Below are positions 10,800 through 21,981 of a stretch of DNA of 64,000 nt, in pieces. The position numbers and the translations under genes are program-made. The stretch is from Malurus cyaneus samueli (taxonomy: Eukaryota; Chordata; Aves; Passeriformes; Maluridae), in contig CM019228.1 of assembly GCA_009741485.1 (NCBI GenBank), forward strand, positions 11,050,696 to 11,114,695, given 5' to 3'. The notes under the pieces were generated by a model. The model had not been told where the DNA came from and made no database searches. It saw nothing but the letters and a program-made list of their open reading frames with translations. Each line of letters begins with the position of its first letter. The stretch's first letter is position 1.

Positions 10800-13700
10800 G
10801 GGGCAGGGGTTACAGAATTCCCCTTCCCACAGCGTCAGGCGGCCCTGGCCCTCTGGGGCCGGCACTATGGCTATTTATTTTCCTTCAGGAAGGGAAGGTA
10901 ACGTGAGTAGTGATAAACTGCGAGTAACTGGCTATTACCAGCCTCCAAAAAGAAGAAAGACTGTCCCTAAGCAGTGAGACAGAGGGGCTGTCACTCTCTT
11001 CCCCAGCCTTGGCTGGCACCGAAGGTGCTTGGGAGCCACCCTCACCCACAGCATCCCCCTGCGACTCTCACAAGGTAAATCTGAGTTTTGTAACACAGTT
11101 CTGCGGGGTTGTGCCATGCTGCAGACAGGGCCTTTGCATGATGTCCTCTAAGCCAGCGTTAATCACGCACTGCCAGATCTCAGTATGGTTTTTCTGTTCA
11201 GAATGTAATTCTTTGGTCACACAGTCTCTGCCGAGTGCTGCAGGGTGACATCTGAATGGTTGTGAAGTGTGGAGGATTTCTCTGTGGGCATTCTGTGTGC
11301 ATACTCACTTGAAGTGACTTTCCTCTCTCCCTGCTATTTGTCACTTCAGGTTTTCATGCACGTGGAGGAGAACTAAAGAAGCTTAGATTCAATTCAAGCC
11401 CTCGCACTGAGCCCACAGCATTTCACAGCTGTGTGATTCGGAAAGGTGACATTCTGGCTGAGTACAGGGACTTGTGAAACAAATAGAGCAGCTGAACCAC
11501 TCGGGGCAAAGTCACCCCCAATCAAACCCACCTCAGCTGTGCTGACACCTTGCTATCAATGCTGTGCCAGAGAGCTTGTATGCCACACATAGATCTTTGG
11601 AAGGAGCCATGGGAATCTCAGGGAGAGGGAACTAGAGGATCAGTTGCTCTTTTTCTTGTGTGAAAAGGGTGGTGAAAAGGCTTGGGTACTGAGCTGGGAG
11701 TTTGTGAACTAGGTAAATTACAAACTGGAACACTTCCAGGGGTTTAGAACTTTCAGATTTAGAACAGCACTGTAAGAACTTTTCAGTTTCTCAGCCAGAA
11801 CAGGGAGAGCGTTCACTTCCCCTGCAGCAGAGTTCACCCTCTAGAGCACCTGCACCCAGCAGCAATATGCTGGAGATCAAGGCTCATAGAGTATTGTGGC
11901 ACGTGCTTGAATTCAAACTCCTTCAGTGCAAAGGAATCTTAAATGTTAAGGGAGGGGGAAAAGGAGCATTGAAGTGGTTCTGCAGGTCATAGTCAGAGAA
12001 GTCTTTGTGCTTCAAAGTGCTTCCATGTCCCTACTCTGAGATATTGTTGAGAAGAGTGTTGATCTCAGCAGTGTGCAGCAACGTTAGCAGTGTGGGTTCA
12101 CTTTTCTCCTTTATTTATGGTTCAGTTGATCCACAAGTCCTACCTGAACTTCAAAGATCTTTTCATGTGCCTCCTGGTAATGTTCCTTCCTTCAGTTTTT
12201 CTCCAATTTGCTGACTGCACTGCTCAGCCCACATTACCACAGAGGTATTTTCATCTGGTTGTGTTATAGGCCATTTGATTGATTATTCCTGCCTCCAGTG
12301 CTTGCTAGTGCTTCTAGCATTGTATTTTCATTTGACTCCCTTAACTCAAAGACCATTTTTTCTGCCTTTATTTTCTCTGTCAGCATTTTGGAAACAGGAA
12401 CAAGACAGAAAAAATGTATTAAGTTTTGTTGTCTGTTTCTTAATCATTTAGAAAAAGTCTCAGGATGTTTTTCTGTTTTTAAAACATTCCTCCTATTTTG
12501 TGTGTTCCAGCTTCATTTCATTCCAGAAATCACAGTTTCTCACTTATTTCCCAATAGCCCTGGCAAGAATGGAGGAAATTGAATTGAACATGTTCGATTA
12601 AACTGACACATTAAGCTGACAGTGGAGGTGTAACCCCTCTCCCTTTCCAGGGTGAAAGGGGAGTGGAGACTCAACAGACCTTGTACCAAAGCAAGCAAAA
12701 CTCTTGCACAACCTGTTGGGTTTTGGCAGACTGCTCCCAGGGTTTTCAGTCTAGGAACTGGAAACACACAAGATACAGTAACACAAAGCAACAAAATGTG
12801 GAGGAGGAGGGATAGCAAAAGGCAAAGTACAAGGATGAGCAGCCTTATCTCCACGACCAAGAGGAAAAAAAACCAAGGTAGATTTATCTGTTTTTTAACT
12901 CTGTGGCCATCCAAGGAGTTACTTTAGGGACATACTTTGTCCTGTGAGCATAGAAAATCCCAAAATGCCGCTGGTCATTGTATACACACCAGGTAGAGAT
13001 TAAGAGAAAAACAATTCAAAATCTCTTTGTCTCAGCATAACCCAAGTGAAGTGAGGCAAGTGTGTTTATCCTTTATGAAGCAGAGGTGGAGGAGCACCAG
13101 AGAGGCAGCTCTGAACATAGCTGCAGCTTGGTTTTGAAGGCAGCTGTCCTCACAGGAGTGCACAATGGGTGACATTTAAGGAACTTGTGCCTTATTCCAA
13201 CAAGCAGAAAATTGGCTCAAGACTCTTTGGTGGAACTCTTGAGGTACAAGTATCATAAATAAAAAAGTTTTTAAAAAGACACCTTATTTTGCCATGGCTT
13301 GTGCAATAATTTGCATGCAGAGCAGCCCTATCTGGAGATTCTGCAGGGAGATGTGTGTCACAAAAGGCTCTGCTCCCAAGTCCGTTTTGAGGTCTATCAA
13401 GATTAGCACCCTGCAAAACAGGCTTTTGGTTTTGATTATTTCTCTGCTTTGTGTATACTTCAACAGAATGTGCGGAAAACATTTATGGTGCTGGTAGAAA
13501 TTTGCTCTCTACAAGAAAGGGAAACGTTGAAAGCCAAGGGAAAGTACAAAAGGTGCCAACAGCAGAGTGCGTGAGGCTGGGCAGCCATGGTAAGGCAGCG
13601 AAGGCACCTCTTTAACTGCAGGGGTGCAGAGCAGCCCAGCTGGTGGCTGTGGTAAAGGAAGTGGTTATGGTATAACATAAACAGTTCTTGAGGCTCAGCA

Positions 13701-15420
13701 CTGCTGGCAACTGCAGCAGGGCAGCATCGTCAGGGATTGCTGCTCAGGCACCAGCCATGCAAGCACTCTTAGGGACGGAAGAGAGCTGCTGTCGTTGACT
13801 TTACTCACTGGCCCTTCTCAACAAATTTACCAATAAAACAATCAGGGAAGAAGACAAATATCCCTGCATGCGTCAGCACTGAAGCTGAGAGAGTTTGAGT
13901 GCAAATGTGCCTCTTCACCACTGACACTTAGGATTTCCTGTAGGTTGGAAGGATGGAAAGCAAAGGGACCAGCCTGCTTGGCTCAGCCCACAGGCATGTG
14001 CATTGCAAACTGTGGTTCATGAGGCCTTTTGAACTGAAGGGCAGGTTTACTCAGAAAACAAACAGAAAAGCCAGCTGGCTCGTTCCCCAAAAACAGTAGA
14101 TCCAACTGAAAGAATGTGAGACTTTGAGCAGCTACATTCACCCTTTCTGGGCACTGTAATAACTTGACTTGCATTCAGATGACTGACATCTCACAGCCAG
14201 CATACTGTGCAGCCTTTCCTGTGGATGGGGTAACCAGAAGCAGAGACAGATTTCCACATACAGCTTAACTAGGAGGGGAGAAAAACAATGCTGCAAACTG
14301 GAACCCTCCTCATGGAGGCCTGGAAATAGGGGCCATGGGGACAGGAGAACGGGAAGGCACAAGTGGCACAAAAGGACACGGGCAAGAAGTTGTGAAGGGT
14401 GCTGCCCAGGTGTGGAGGATGACTCCATGTCCACTTCCTCCCAAATCCTGATTACAAATCCAAACAGAGCTACACACCTGGCACACGTAACCATTAGCAT
14501 TACTGGAGGATCTGCTGGGACTGAAGAGCACTGGAGCATTAACCATGATTGGGACATTCCTTAGCTCATGCGCTCACCTGGGGCTGGCCAGCACAGCTCC
14601 CTCTGCTACCAGTGCTGGCCCAGCCACTGCAGCACTCAGTCCTGACAGCCTGGCTGAAATGGTTTCTGTTCAGCTGACAGACCACTGGGGGAAAGGGACA
14701 GAGCACTGATGTGGTTTGCAGAGGGGACCGTGTGGTTGGCAGCTGCTTGACCAAGAAAAGCCGCTTTTTTCCACTGCGCAGGGTGTTCTTTGTAGAGTGT
14801 AGCATGAGTCTCTGATTAAAGAGCTTTATGGACCCTGTCCTTCCCAGAAGCTGGAGGTGTCCCTTGGGTGCCAGCACAGCTCCTTGCTCCTGGGCACTGT
14901 GTTTTGCTCTCACAGGTGATGCAGCAGCATCTAGTGGCCAGGAGTCCCAAGAACCCTGGCAGGGTTCCCACCGGGGGTTGGGTCCTGACATGTCTCTTTC
15001 CCAAGGAACAAAAATCTTCCAGCAGACTGTTTTCACTTTGCAAAGTGCAAACCATCTGCTACAATGATTTTTCCTTGTTTCAGACACACCTGTTCTGCCA
15101 TACCCTCAGGAAACCTCTGCTCTGGCCTGGAAAACTCAGAACAGAGATGGAGAGGGCAGTTCTTACTGGCCCCCATTCCCACACAGACTGAATCACCTCC
15201 ACCCTGAAGCAGATCCAGTGGTGCTGGAGTGTGAAGGAAAAGCCTACCAGGCTGCAGCTCCCATGCTGCAGTGGACAAGAGGGAAAAGCAACTCAAGGCA
15301 GTTTAAGATGTATTTTTCTTCCCTTCTAGGTAGCAGAAAGGCTGTGAGTTAAGGGAAATGCATTTTTTGGAATGGTGTTTCTGTTGATTTTTAGAGGAGA
15401 TACTGAAACACTACAATAAG
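10800..15420. other. Intergenic region between the two GSTT genes
   Basis: About 4.6 kb separates the promoter of GSTT copy A from the 3' end of copy B. I see no exon with splice signals and no family match on either strand. It contains ordinary AT/GC-balanced sequence with a few T-rich and A-rich stretches (for example 12340-12545). Confidence 0.5.
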
Positions 15421-15443
15421 CCTTCAGAAAAAAAAAAAAGAAT

Positions 15444-15449
15444 TTTATT
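15444..15449 (-). terminator. AATAAA polyadenylation signal of GSTT copy B
   Basis: TTTATT on the plus strand, hence AATAAA on the minus strand, only 14 bases after the stop codon of GSTT copy B. An A-run on the plus strand lies just beyond it at about 15429-15439. If used, the 3' untranslated region would be only about 30-45 bases. Confidence 0.65.
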
Positions 15450-15462
15450 AGAGCATAATCCT

Positions 15463-18400
15463 CTAATTCTGGCTGACCTGCTTTAGGAGCTGCTGCTTGA
15501 AATTCTCCATCAGCTCAGGTGCAAACTGATCAGCAGTCAAGTTCTTAATGTTCATGATCTCTTCGTGGGCTTCCTGGAAGATCTGCTTCCCCACAGCTTC
15601 TTCCACCCGCCTGCGCCACTCGGTTAACTTGGGCCTCTCCTCAAACAGGTCGTAGCCAGCACACACAGGCTGCAGAGACAGAGAGCACCCAGATTGAGGC
15701 AAACAAGGCATTTAGCAGAGATGGAACCAAATGAAAGATGGGAGTGCTCCTGGCTCAAGGCAGCAGTCAGTCATCACATTGGGTGGAGCTCATCTCTGGC
15801 CCTTAGGTCATAGGAAGCAAGTGGTGACACCCTCAGCAGCTGCTGTCCCTTGGGACATGCAGCAAAGAGCTCTGCCTTGGCCAACCCAAGAACGGTCTAA
15901 CACGGAACATGGGAGTCCATGCACACCAAAACAGCTCTTCTAAATATCTACTGTCCTGCCCAGTCTGTAATTTATCTTTCTTTCCTGATAAATTCTGCCT
16001 ATATTTCTATAGAAAGAACTGATTCATCAGTGTTCCCCAGCAAACTTAATTGTGGTCAAAGTAAAAAAGGAACAGACTTAACCCCAAAGAAGATCTGCCA
16101 TTACAGGGCTGGGGGTGCAGCAGCCACCCCTTGGCCTGGCCTGCCCACAGCCCAACTCACACTTAGGATTTCCTGTAGCAGTGCTGGGGTGGATACTCAC
16201 CTGCATCAGCTCCACCAGTGCTACAATGTCTGCCAGGGAGATCTCGCTGCCTGCGATGAAGGGCTTGTCCTGCAAGAACTTTTCCTCAAATTGCTGCAGG
16301 GCAACATTCAGCTCCTCAGTAGCAAACTCCAGTTTCTCTGGAGGAAGTGGCTGGCCTGTGACCAGAGGCAGCAGCACCTGGCAGGGAGAAGAAACAAGTT
16401 GCTTTTTATGTGTTTCCTTCCAAATCTAATCATCACCCTCTCACTACCACCTTCTGAGGATCCCTCACCAGCCACGCACAAGAACGACTAGAACTGCTCA
16501 TCAGCCTTGCCAGGTTAACATTAATGTCAGTCATTGCTTCCTGCCTCTCCTTGTCTCCTGCCTAGAAATCAAAATTCAACCACAAGAGTCTCCTCTCAAG
16601 GGAAGACTGTATCATCTGCCGCAGCTACGTTTTGTTTTCCAGAGGGAGGTTGTGTATTTCCATGAAGCCAGGCAGGCAGCAATGAGCTGTGTCTGGTGAG
16701 AGCTGTTCACCCAGGATGTATTTCCTCTGGACCATTGGCTGCAGCATGAAGGATCCAGGCCACTTCAGTTAGGCTCAGTTCAGCAGCCAAGTCAGTTTTG
16801 TTTCTGTCACCTGGCTTGTAAATTTGCTTAGAAAAGCCCTGCACATGAGCAGGCCATTTTCACTCAGTTTTTAGCACTTTTTTTTGATGTATATAATGGT
16901 TTTACCTTGCTTAGGAACAACTTGCTCCCCTTTGCACGGATGTTGGCATGCTGCCAGGACAGGTACTCATCAACCCTAGCCCTTTTCTGCAGGTCAGATG
17001 GATACCAGTGATCAGGAGTCTTGAATTTGTTGACCATGTACAGGAGGATTGCAATGCTGCCCAGAGAACAAGACAGTGAGCCAATCATCCGAGATTAAAG
17101 CATCTCATCCTTTCTTTTCCCCCCAAATTTTGCACTGCTGGACAAGCAGCAACTCAAACCTGATCCAAGTCAGGTGGAAGTGCAGCGAGGCACAGCACAG
17201 GAGAGAGTTTGTGCTGGCTCAGCCGGCTGCTTGTGGACAGCAATTATCTGACATTAGATAATTGCCCAGTGAGACAGGCGTGGTCTGCTGGTACAGTTAT
17301 CCCATCAGTATTTTTGAGCAAAGAGAAGCTGTGGAATGAGTTCATTCCAAATCTGAGCTTCATGTGTCCTGGCCATCCAGCAGCAGGTACTTTAGGTCAG
17401 ATTTCCTGCACTGACCTACAGCCTCCAGCAGCAGGCAGAGCAGGAAGACACATGGACAGGGATTTAAGCTCAGAAACACTGTCTACAGGCAAAGTAGCTC
17501 CAAACAGCAGCTTTATTTACTATTAATGCTGTTCAAGTTGCTTACATAAGATAACTTCTCTTGAAACACAAGTTTGTTGTGTACAAGTGGAACACAGGAT
17601 ACGAAGGAGTCAGAAAACTGCCTGGGATGGAGTCCCCTGGCAGAATCCAAGCACTGGGGTAAACAATACTGAAGTAGGGGATTGAGTTATTAGAGCCTCA
17701 CCTCTCTGCTAAGGTAAAAGAACCATCCTTTAGTGCAGGCACTTTCATCAGGACATTCACCTTCCGGAACTCCTCTGTCTTGTGCTGCCCTGAGGAGGGA
17801 AATGAGAAATTTAACTTGGCAGGGATACTCAGGACCTGTCTATAAACACCCAAGGATTTGTGGGGACCATCTACCCTCAAGTTCTTGTTTTTGATTGTAC
17901 AAATACAGACTTGGATCAAATTTATAAGCAAAGAATAAGTGCTGCAGGGTGAGTAGGGGGTTGCCCTGTGGTATCAGTTTACTTGCTTATTGCCTGCATA
18001 CCAGACCCACCTCTGGACCACGGGCAGGATGTTTAGGAGCCCTTTCATACCTCAGCACTTGTTAACTTGGGGCTCTATCCACTCCTAATTTGTGCCTGGA
18101 GGTACCTGTCCTGCACAAACCCAGAGGTGAGCACAGAGCATCTTGAAGGAAAGGGATCTCACTATCAGAAACATGAACGACAAGGACAGTGAGAAAGCAG
18201 ATAATTTCTTTTCCTGGAAGATAACGTAATTTATATCCAATTCTCTTTTTAAAGTCCACAGATGGAAATAAATTTCTGTAATTCCATGTAAAGCCATGGG
18301 TACTTCATTATGGATCTTTCAATTAGCTCCTGTGCATTCTGCATATCCTTTGTCCGAGCAAGTATGGATTTGAGGTTGCTTTTAAGCTATCTTGTAGGTC

Positions 18401-20574
18401 GTCCCTGAAAGGCAGGCAGAGTGAACCTGACAGGAGAAGGTTCTTTGTTCATCTGGGGTCTCAGTGTACTCCATCATGTCTGAAACCAGTCCCAGAAGCC
18501 TGCTTTATGTGATTTATTTGTGACAGCCTTTTCCAGCCATTCACTTCAGTCACATGTGGCTGCCTGTTTATTCAAACCTCTCTAATGTGTAACTCACCTT
18601 GTGTCACGTCCTGCTACGTTAGTCATCTGAGAATCTGTGTGCCAGAGGAGATGCTCTGGAAGCAAATTTAGCTTTTCTGGTACTTGGCAAATGTGATTTG
18701 TGACTACTCCCCTGTCACTTGGCTCACAGCCCATCTACCCTACTCCTTTCAAAAAGATGAAGTGTGCACATTCCAGCTCCTCAGATGTCCTTTGGATGTC
18801 ATGTGATTCCTCTCCATTCTCAATCTTTCTACCCTTTTCATTGACACCTCCCCTAGTGGGAGCCCAAGAGCTTTTCTGGGGCATCACATTTAACCCACCA
18901 GCTCAATTCTGAGTATCAGCTTCCTCACCTTGTCCTTCTAAGCTGTGCAGGGACAGGCACCAGTGCTATGAGGCCTGCTATGTGGTACCCAGAGCAGGTA
19001 CCTGGAGCACCTCCCCATGGCATGGGAGCTGAACACGCTGCAGGAATGGGATGGATAAACCCAAATCACCCACCTTAAATTCCCTGGCCAAAAGCAGGCA
19101 CTGTTGCCAAGGGGCACAGAGCACTGGGAAGCTGTGATGTAATTAACTTTCCTTCCTCTCACTTCCCCTACACCTGTATTTCAGTTGTTCTCCTCTCCTT
19201 TGTTCCAGTGTCTAACCACAACACTTATATGATTGGGAAAGAAGGGGAAGGACACAAGATGAGCCAACTCCCACCTACAGAAATTGCAAAAAGTTTTGCT
19301 ATGAGAGTGGAGGAAAGCCACGGTAAGTTACAGCCAACACACAGCTAAGGTGTGCTGGGGAACACCCAGAGACTCAACCACAACACATCTGATGTTTGTC
19401 ACACGTTGGAGTCCCTTTTGTTCCTTTATCAATTTCAGCCCCAGGAGCCTTCTCATCTTTCATTGTTTTTAAGCATTACTTACTGAGGCCTTTTTATGCC
19501 CAATACATTATCTTAATTTCAAATCCAGCAGATCTCTGGAAAAATTGAAGGATAGTTTTTACCAGCTTCACTTACAAAGAAAGAAGATACAGATCTTTGG
19601 GCATCCTTTGGTGAAAGTACACAATACCCCTTGGATAGGCTCCTATCAGATATCAATTGGTTTTTACTCAACTAAACCACCTCCGTTCATTGCTGTGTTC
19701 AGATCACTGGCAGCTGCACTGTCTCGCTCCACAGCCTCCAGAAGGCTGGTCCTCAACCCTCAAAATAACCTGACCACAAACCACTCTACCCAATGGAGGG
19801 GCAGAGGGGCAGCCCTACCCTGCCCTGCCCTACCTGCACACGGGGACAGCTCGGCAAGCTCATGCATGAGGAGCCTCCCAAGGGGTGTTAACCCCTGCCA
19901 AGAGAAGGAGAGGTGCTCTGCAGCAACCGCTGCTGCTTACCAGAGCACAAAGTTGAATGAGCAAACAAGAACCGCACATCTCAGCTGTCCTTGCCCATAC
20001 CTGAACATCCCATCTCTGCAGTTTTTTGTTTCCCATCTAAATGGGGAATGGCCTCAGACCTGGCACATCCTGAGCGCTTCTCAGAAAAGCCTCTCTTTTT
20101 TCGGAGACCCATTTTCTGCTGGGGTGGGGCTGATTTCAAAGATATCACATGCCTTTGCAGAGTCCTGTTTGCTGCAGGGCAGCACAAACACTCAAATCAG
20201 TACTTTAAAAACGATTGTATTGGAGAATTGGTTTTGTGCAGGCACAAAAACATCTTGGATTCCTCTGCAGCGGGAGGACAACCGCACCCTCTCACAGCAT
20301 CTCGCACTGCTGGGGACGGTGAGTAACCCACTTTGGAATGGAGCATCTCCCCCGGGAGAGGCGAAAGGCCCCGGGGTGCCGGCGTGGGGAGCACCCGCTA
20401 AGGCAGGGGCTGGGGCCGCCCGGGGCTCAGGGATCCCCCCGCCGCCCTCCGGCCCCGCTCACCCTTGCACAGCTCCACCCGCTTGAACTCGAACGGGATG
20501 TTGTTGCTCCGGGCGAAGATGTAGAGCGCCCGGCAGGGCTGCGAGAGCAGGTCCAGGTACAGCTCCAGCCCCAT
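15463..20574 (-). CDS. GSTT1: Glutathione S-transferase theta, copy B (GSTT1), five exons
   Basis: Cytosolic theta-class glutathione transferase. Coding exons: 20463-20574, 17702-17789, 16906-17056, 16201-16377 and 15463-15669 (112, 88, 151, 177 and 207 bases), giving 244 codons plus TAG. The first four exons have the same lengths and phases as copy A. Visible residues: Ser11 (LLSQPCR), Gln39-His40, Val54 in KVPALKDG, Glu66-Ser67 (the Ser codon is split across the exon 2/3 junction), then [16 protein letters not shown] with Arg107, and [13 protein letters not shown] in the helical domain. The canonical glutathione-site residues are therefore intact, unlike copy A. The C-terminus ([10 protein letters not shown]) differs strongly from copy A. 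The gene starts in a CpG island, with an AP-1 consensus site about 135 bases upstream of the ATG. It is most likely the functional GSTT1 orthologue. Confidence 0.93.
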
Positions 20575-20720
20575 CGTGTCGCTGCCGCTGCTGCTGGCTC
20601 CTGGTCCCGTCCTGTCCCCTCTTGTCCCGCCAAGAGCGGTCCCGCCCGGCCGGGGCGGAGCGACAGCTCCGAGCCCTCCCCTCGCCCGGAGAGCGGGACC
20701 GCGCCTCCTGACTCACAGGA
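20330..20720 (-). promoter_or_regulatory. CpG island over the GSTT copy B start
   Basis: A GC- and CG-rich block spanning exon 1 (20463-20574), its donor site and about 150 bases upstream. It is the probable promoter of the minus-strand GSTT copy B. Confidence 0.75.
20709..20715. promoter_or_regulatory. TGACTCA AP-1 / Maf-type site upstream of GSTT copy B
   Basis: A perfect TGACTCA lies about 135 bases upstream of the GSTT copy B start codon, at the edge of its CpG island. The heptamer is the AP-1 consensus and the core of NRF2-Maf antioxidant elements. The full antioxidant element also needs a GC a few bases further on, which is not obvious here. Occupancy is not shown by sequence. Confidence 0.4.
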
Positions 20721-20774
20721 CGAGGGTGATGGCACTTTTCGGGACAAAGTTTCAGCTGGGTTCTGCCACCTCAC

Positions 20775-21430
20775 ATCTGATCTCTGGCTTGTCCCAATAA
20801 CTGCCCTTAATCCTTGATGATAAAGAAGCCCCAGCCCGGCTGAGTGGACGTGGGTGCAAAACAGGCAGATCCTGGTTCTGCCCGTGGGAGCTCACAGCTC
20901 TTGCACAAGAGGACTTTCCATTCCTGTGACTCCAGCCCAGACACCCTTCTATGGAAAAAGAACTGGAAGGCAAGTTGTCACAGTAGGAAAACACTGCTTC
21001 ACTACTATGAAACAACCGTGCTCCTATCTTCACAAGATTCAACCACCTTTCCCAAAACCCATGTCTTGAAGATTCCCAGCTTTCAATAATGCATTGGTAA
21101 TGTTTTGTAAAACAATAAACCAGAGCTGGAGCCATTCCTGCTGAAGGAAAAGCAACCCTTGGAGAGTAGCTGCAGCCTGCAGCTCTGAGCCCTCTGCCAG
21201 GGCAGCTAAAAATACCATGGCGTGTGTGACTTGAAGTGACACTAGCTGGCTCCAGGACATTCATATTAGACACCAGACATTTCAGTCTGCATTAACACCA
21301 ACCTAACACTTAATAATGCCTGCTGTTACCTCTGGTACAGAACATTGGAGGGAAACAACATAGGCAAGAGAAGGACAAGGCATAACACTGTAACACTGAA
21401 AAATCCCTTTAACAGTATCTCCATCCCTAA
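20775..21430. other. Intergenic spacer between GSTT copy B and DDX51
   Basis: About 650 bases between the upstream region of GSTT copy B and the 3' end of DDX51, both minus-strand genes. No exon or repeat was recognised. Confidence 0.5.
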
Positions 21431-21490
21431 TCATAACATAGCCCACATTGGAAGGAACAAGGATCATCAAGTCCAATTCCTGAGCCCAGG
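21430..21490 (-). repeat. Short CR1-like LINE 3' fragment
   Basis: The block reads as an old, degenerate copy of the reverse complement of a CR1 3' end, around the characteristic ggaacaaggatcatcaagtc. It lies immediately beyond the probable polyadenylation signals of DDX51. Identification is by eye. Confidence 0.5.
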
Positions 21491-21494
21491 AATC

Positions 21495-21532
21495 TTTATT
21501 AGACCGTTTAAAATATATATACAATATTTATT
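21495..21532 (-). terminator. DDX51: Candidate polyadenylation signals of DDX51
   Basis: Two TTTATT hexamers on the plus strand (21495-21500 and 21527-21532) read as AATAAA on the minus strand, about 450-490 bases past the DDX51 stop. Either would give a 3' untranslated region of about half a kilobase. Confidence 0.45.
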
Positions 21533-21981
21533 TAAAAGTTGGAGTCACTGCAGCCTAGAGCAGCTCTTCAATCTCACTTCTGCTGCAGGCACTGCACAGG
21601 TGTTGATGCATTTGCAGACAGAACCATTGTCCCAGTGCAGAAGTGAGGGCCCAGCCCTCACCGTTGGAGGATAGCAGTTCCATCAGGCCATGCTCAAAGT
21701 GCCAGTTCTACATATGCCAGCAGCACATGATGCAAAGTCCTCTTCAAGACAACCTGTATCTCAAAATTTATCTTTTTTTTTTTTTTAAACCAGGAACTGA
21801 ACTCTGTTCACAGTGTCCTTGAAAGAGAAACAAGACCTGTAATAGCTGACTTCAGATATGATTAAGTTGAGGAGCCAACCATTCAGGGACCATCTCTCAG
21901 TGTTGCTGTGCTGGGTGACAGTCCATGTCCTGTCACACTCAGGAGCATCAGTGCCACATCAGCCATCTCAGCTTCCATCAC

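Noticed and set aside
10164..10865. A 233-codon minus-strand open frame overlapping GSTT copy A exon 1 in another frame
   Set aside because: Its frame differs from the GSTT exon, it crosses the exon 1 donor, and the composition is that of random GC-rich sequence.
10022..10906. A 294-codon open frame on the plus strand over the GSTT copy A promoter
   Set aside because: It runs antisense through GSTT exon 1 inside a CpG island. The product is Pro/Arg/Gly-rich low-complexity sequence with no family match, as expected when stop codons are rare in GC-rich DNA.
19545..20486. A 313-codon plus-strand open frame ending over GSTT copy B exon 1
   Set aside because: No recognisable domain, no splice or promoter context, and antisense overlap with a real exon. 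Most likely chance.
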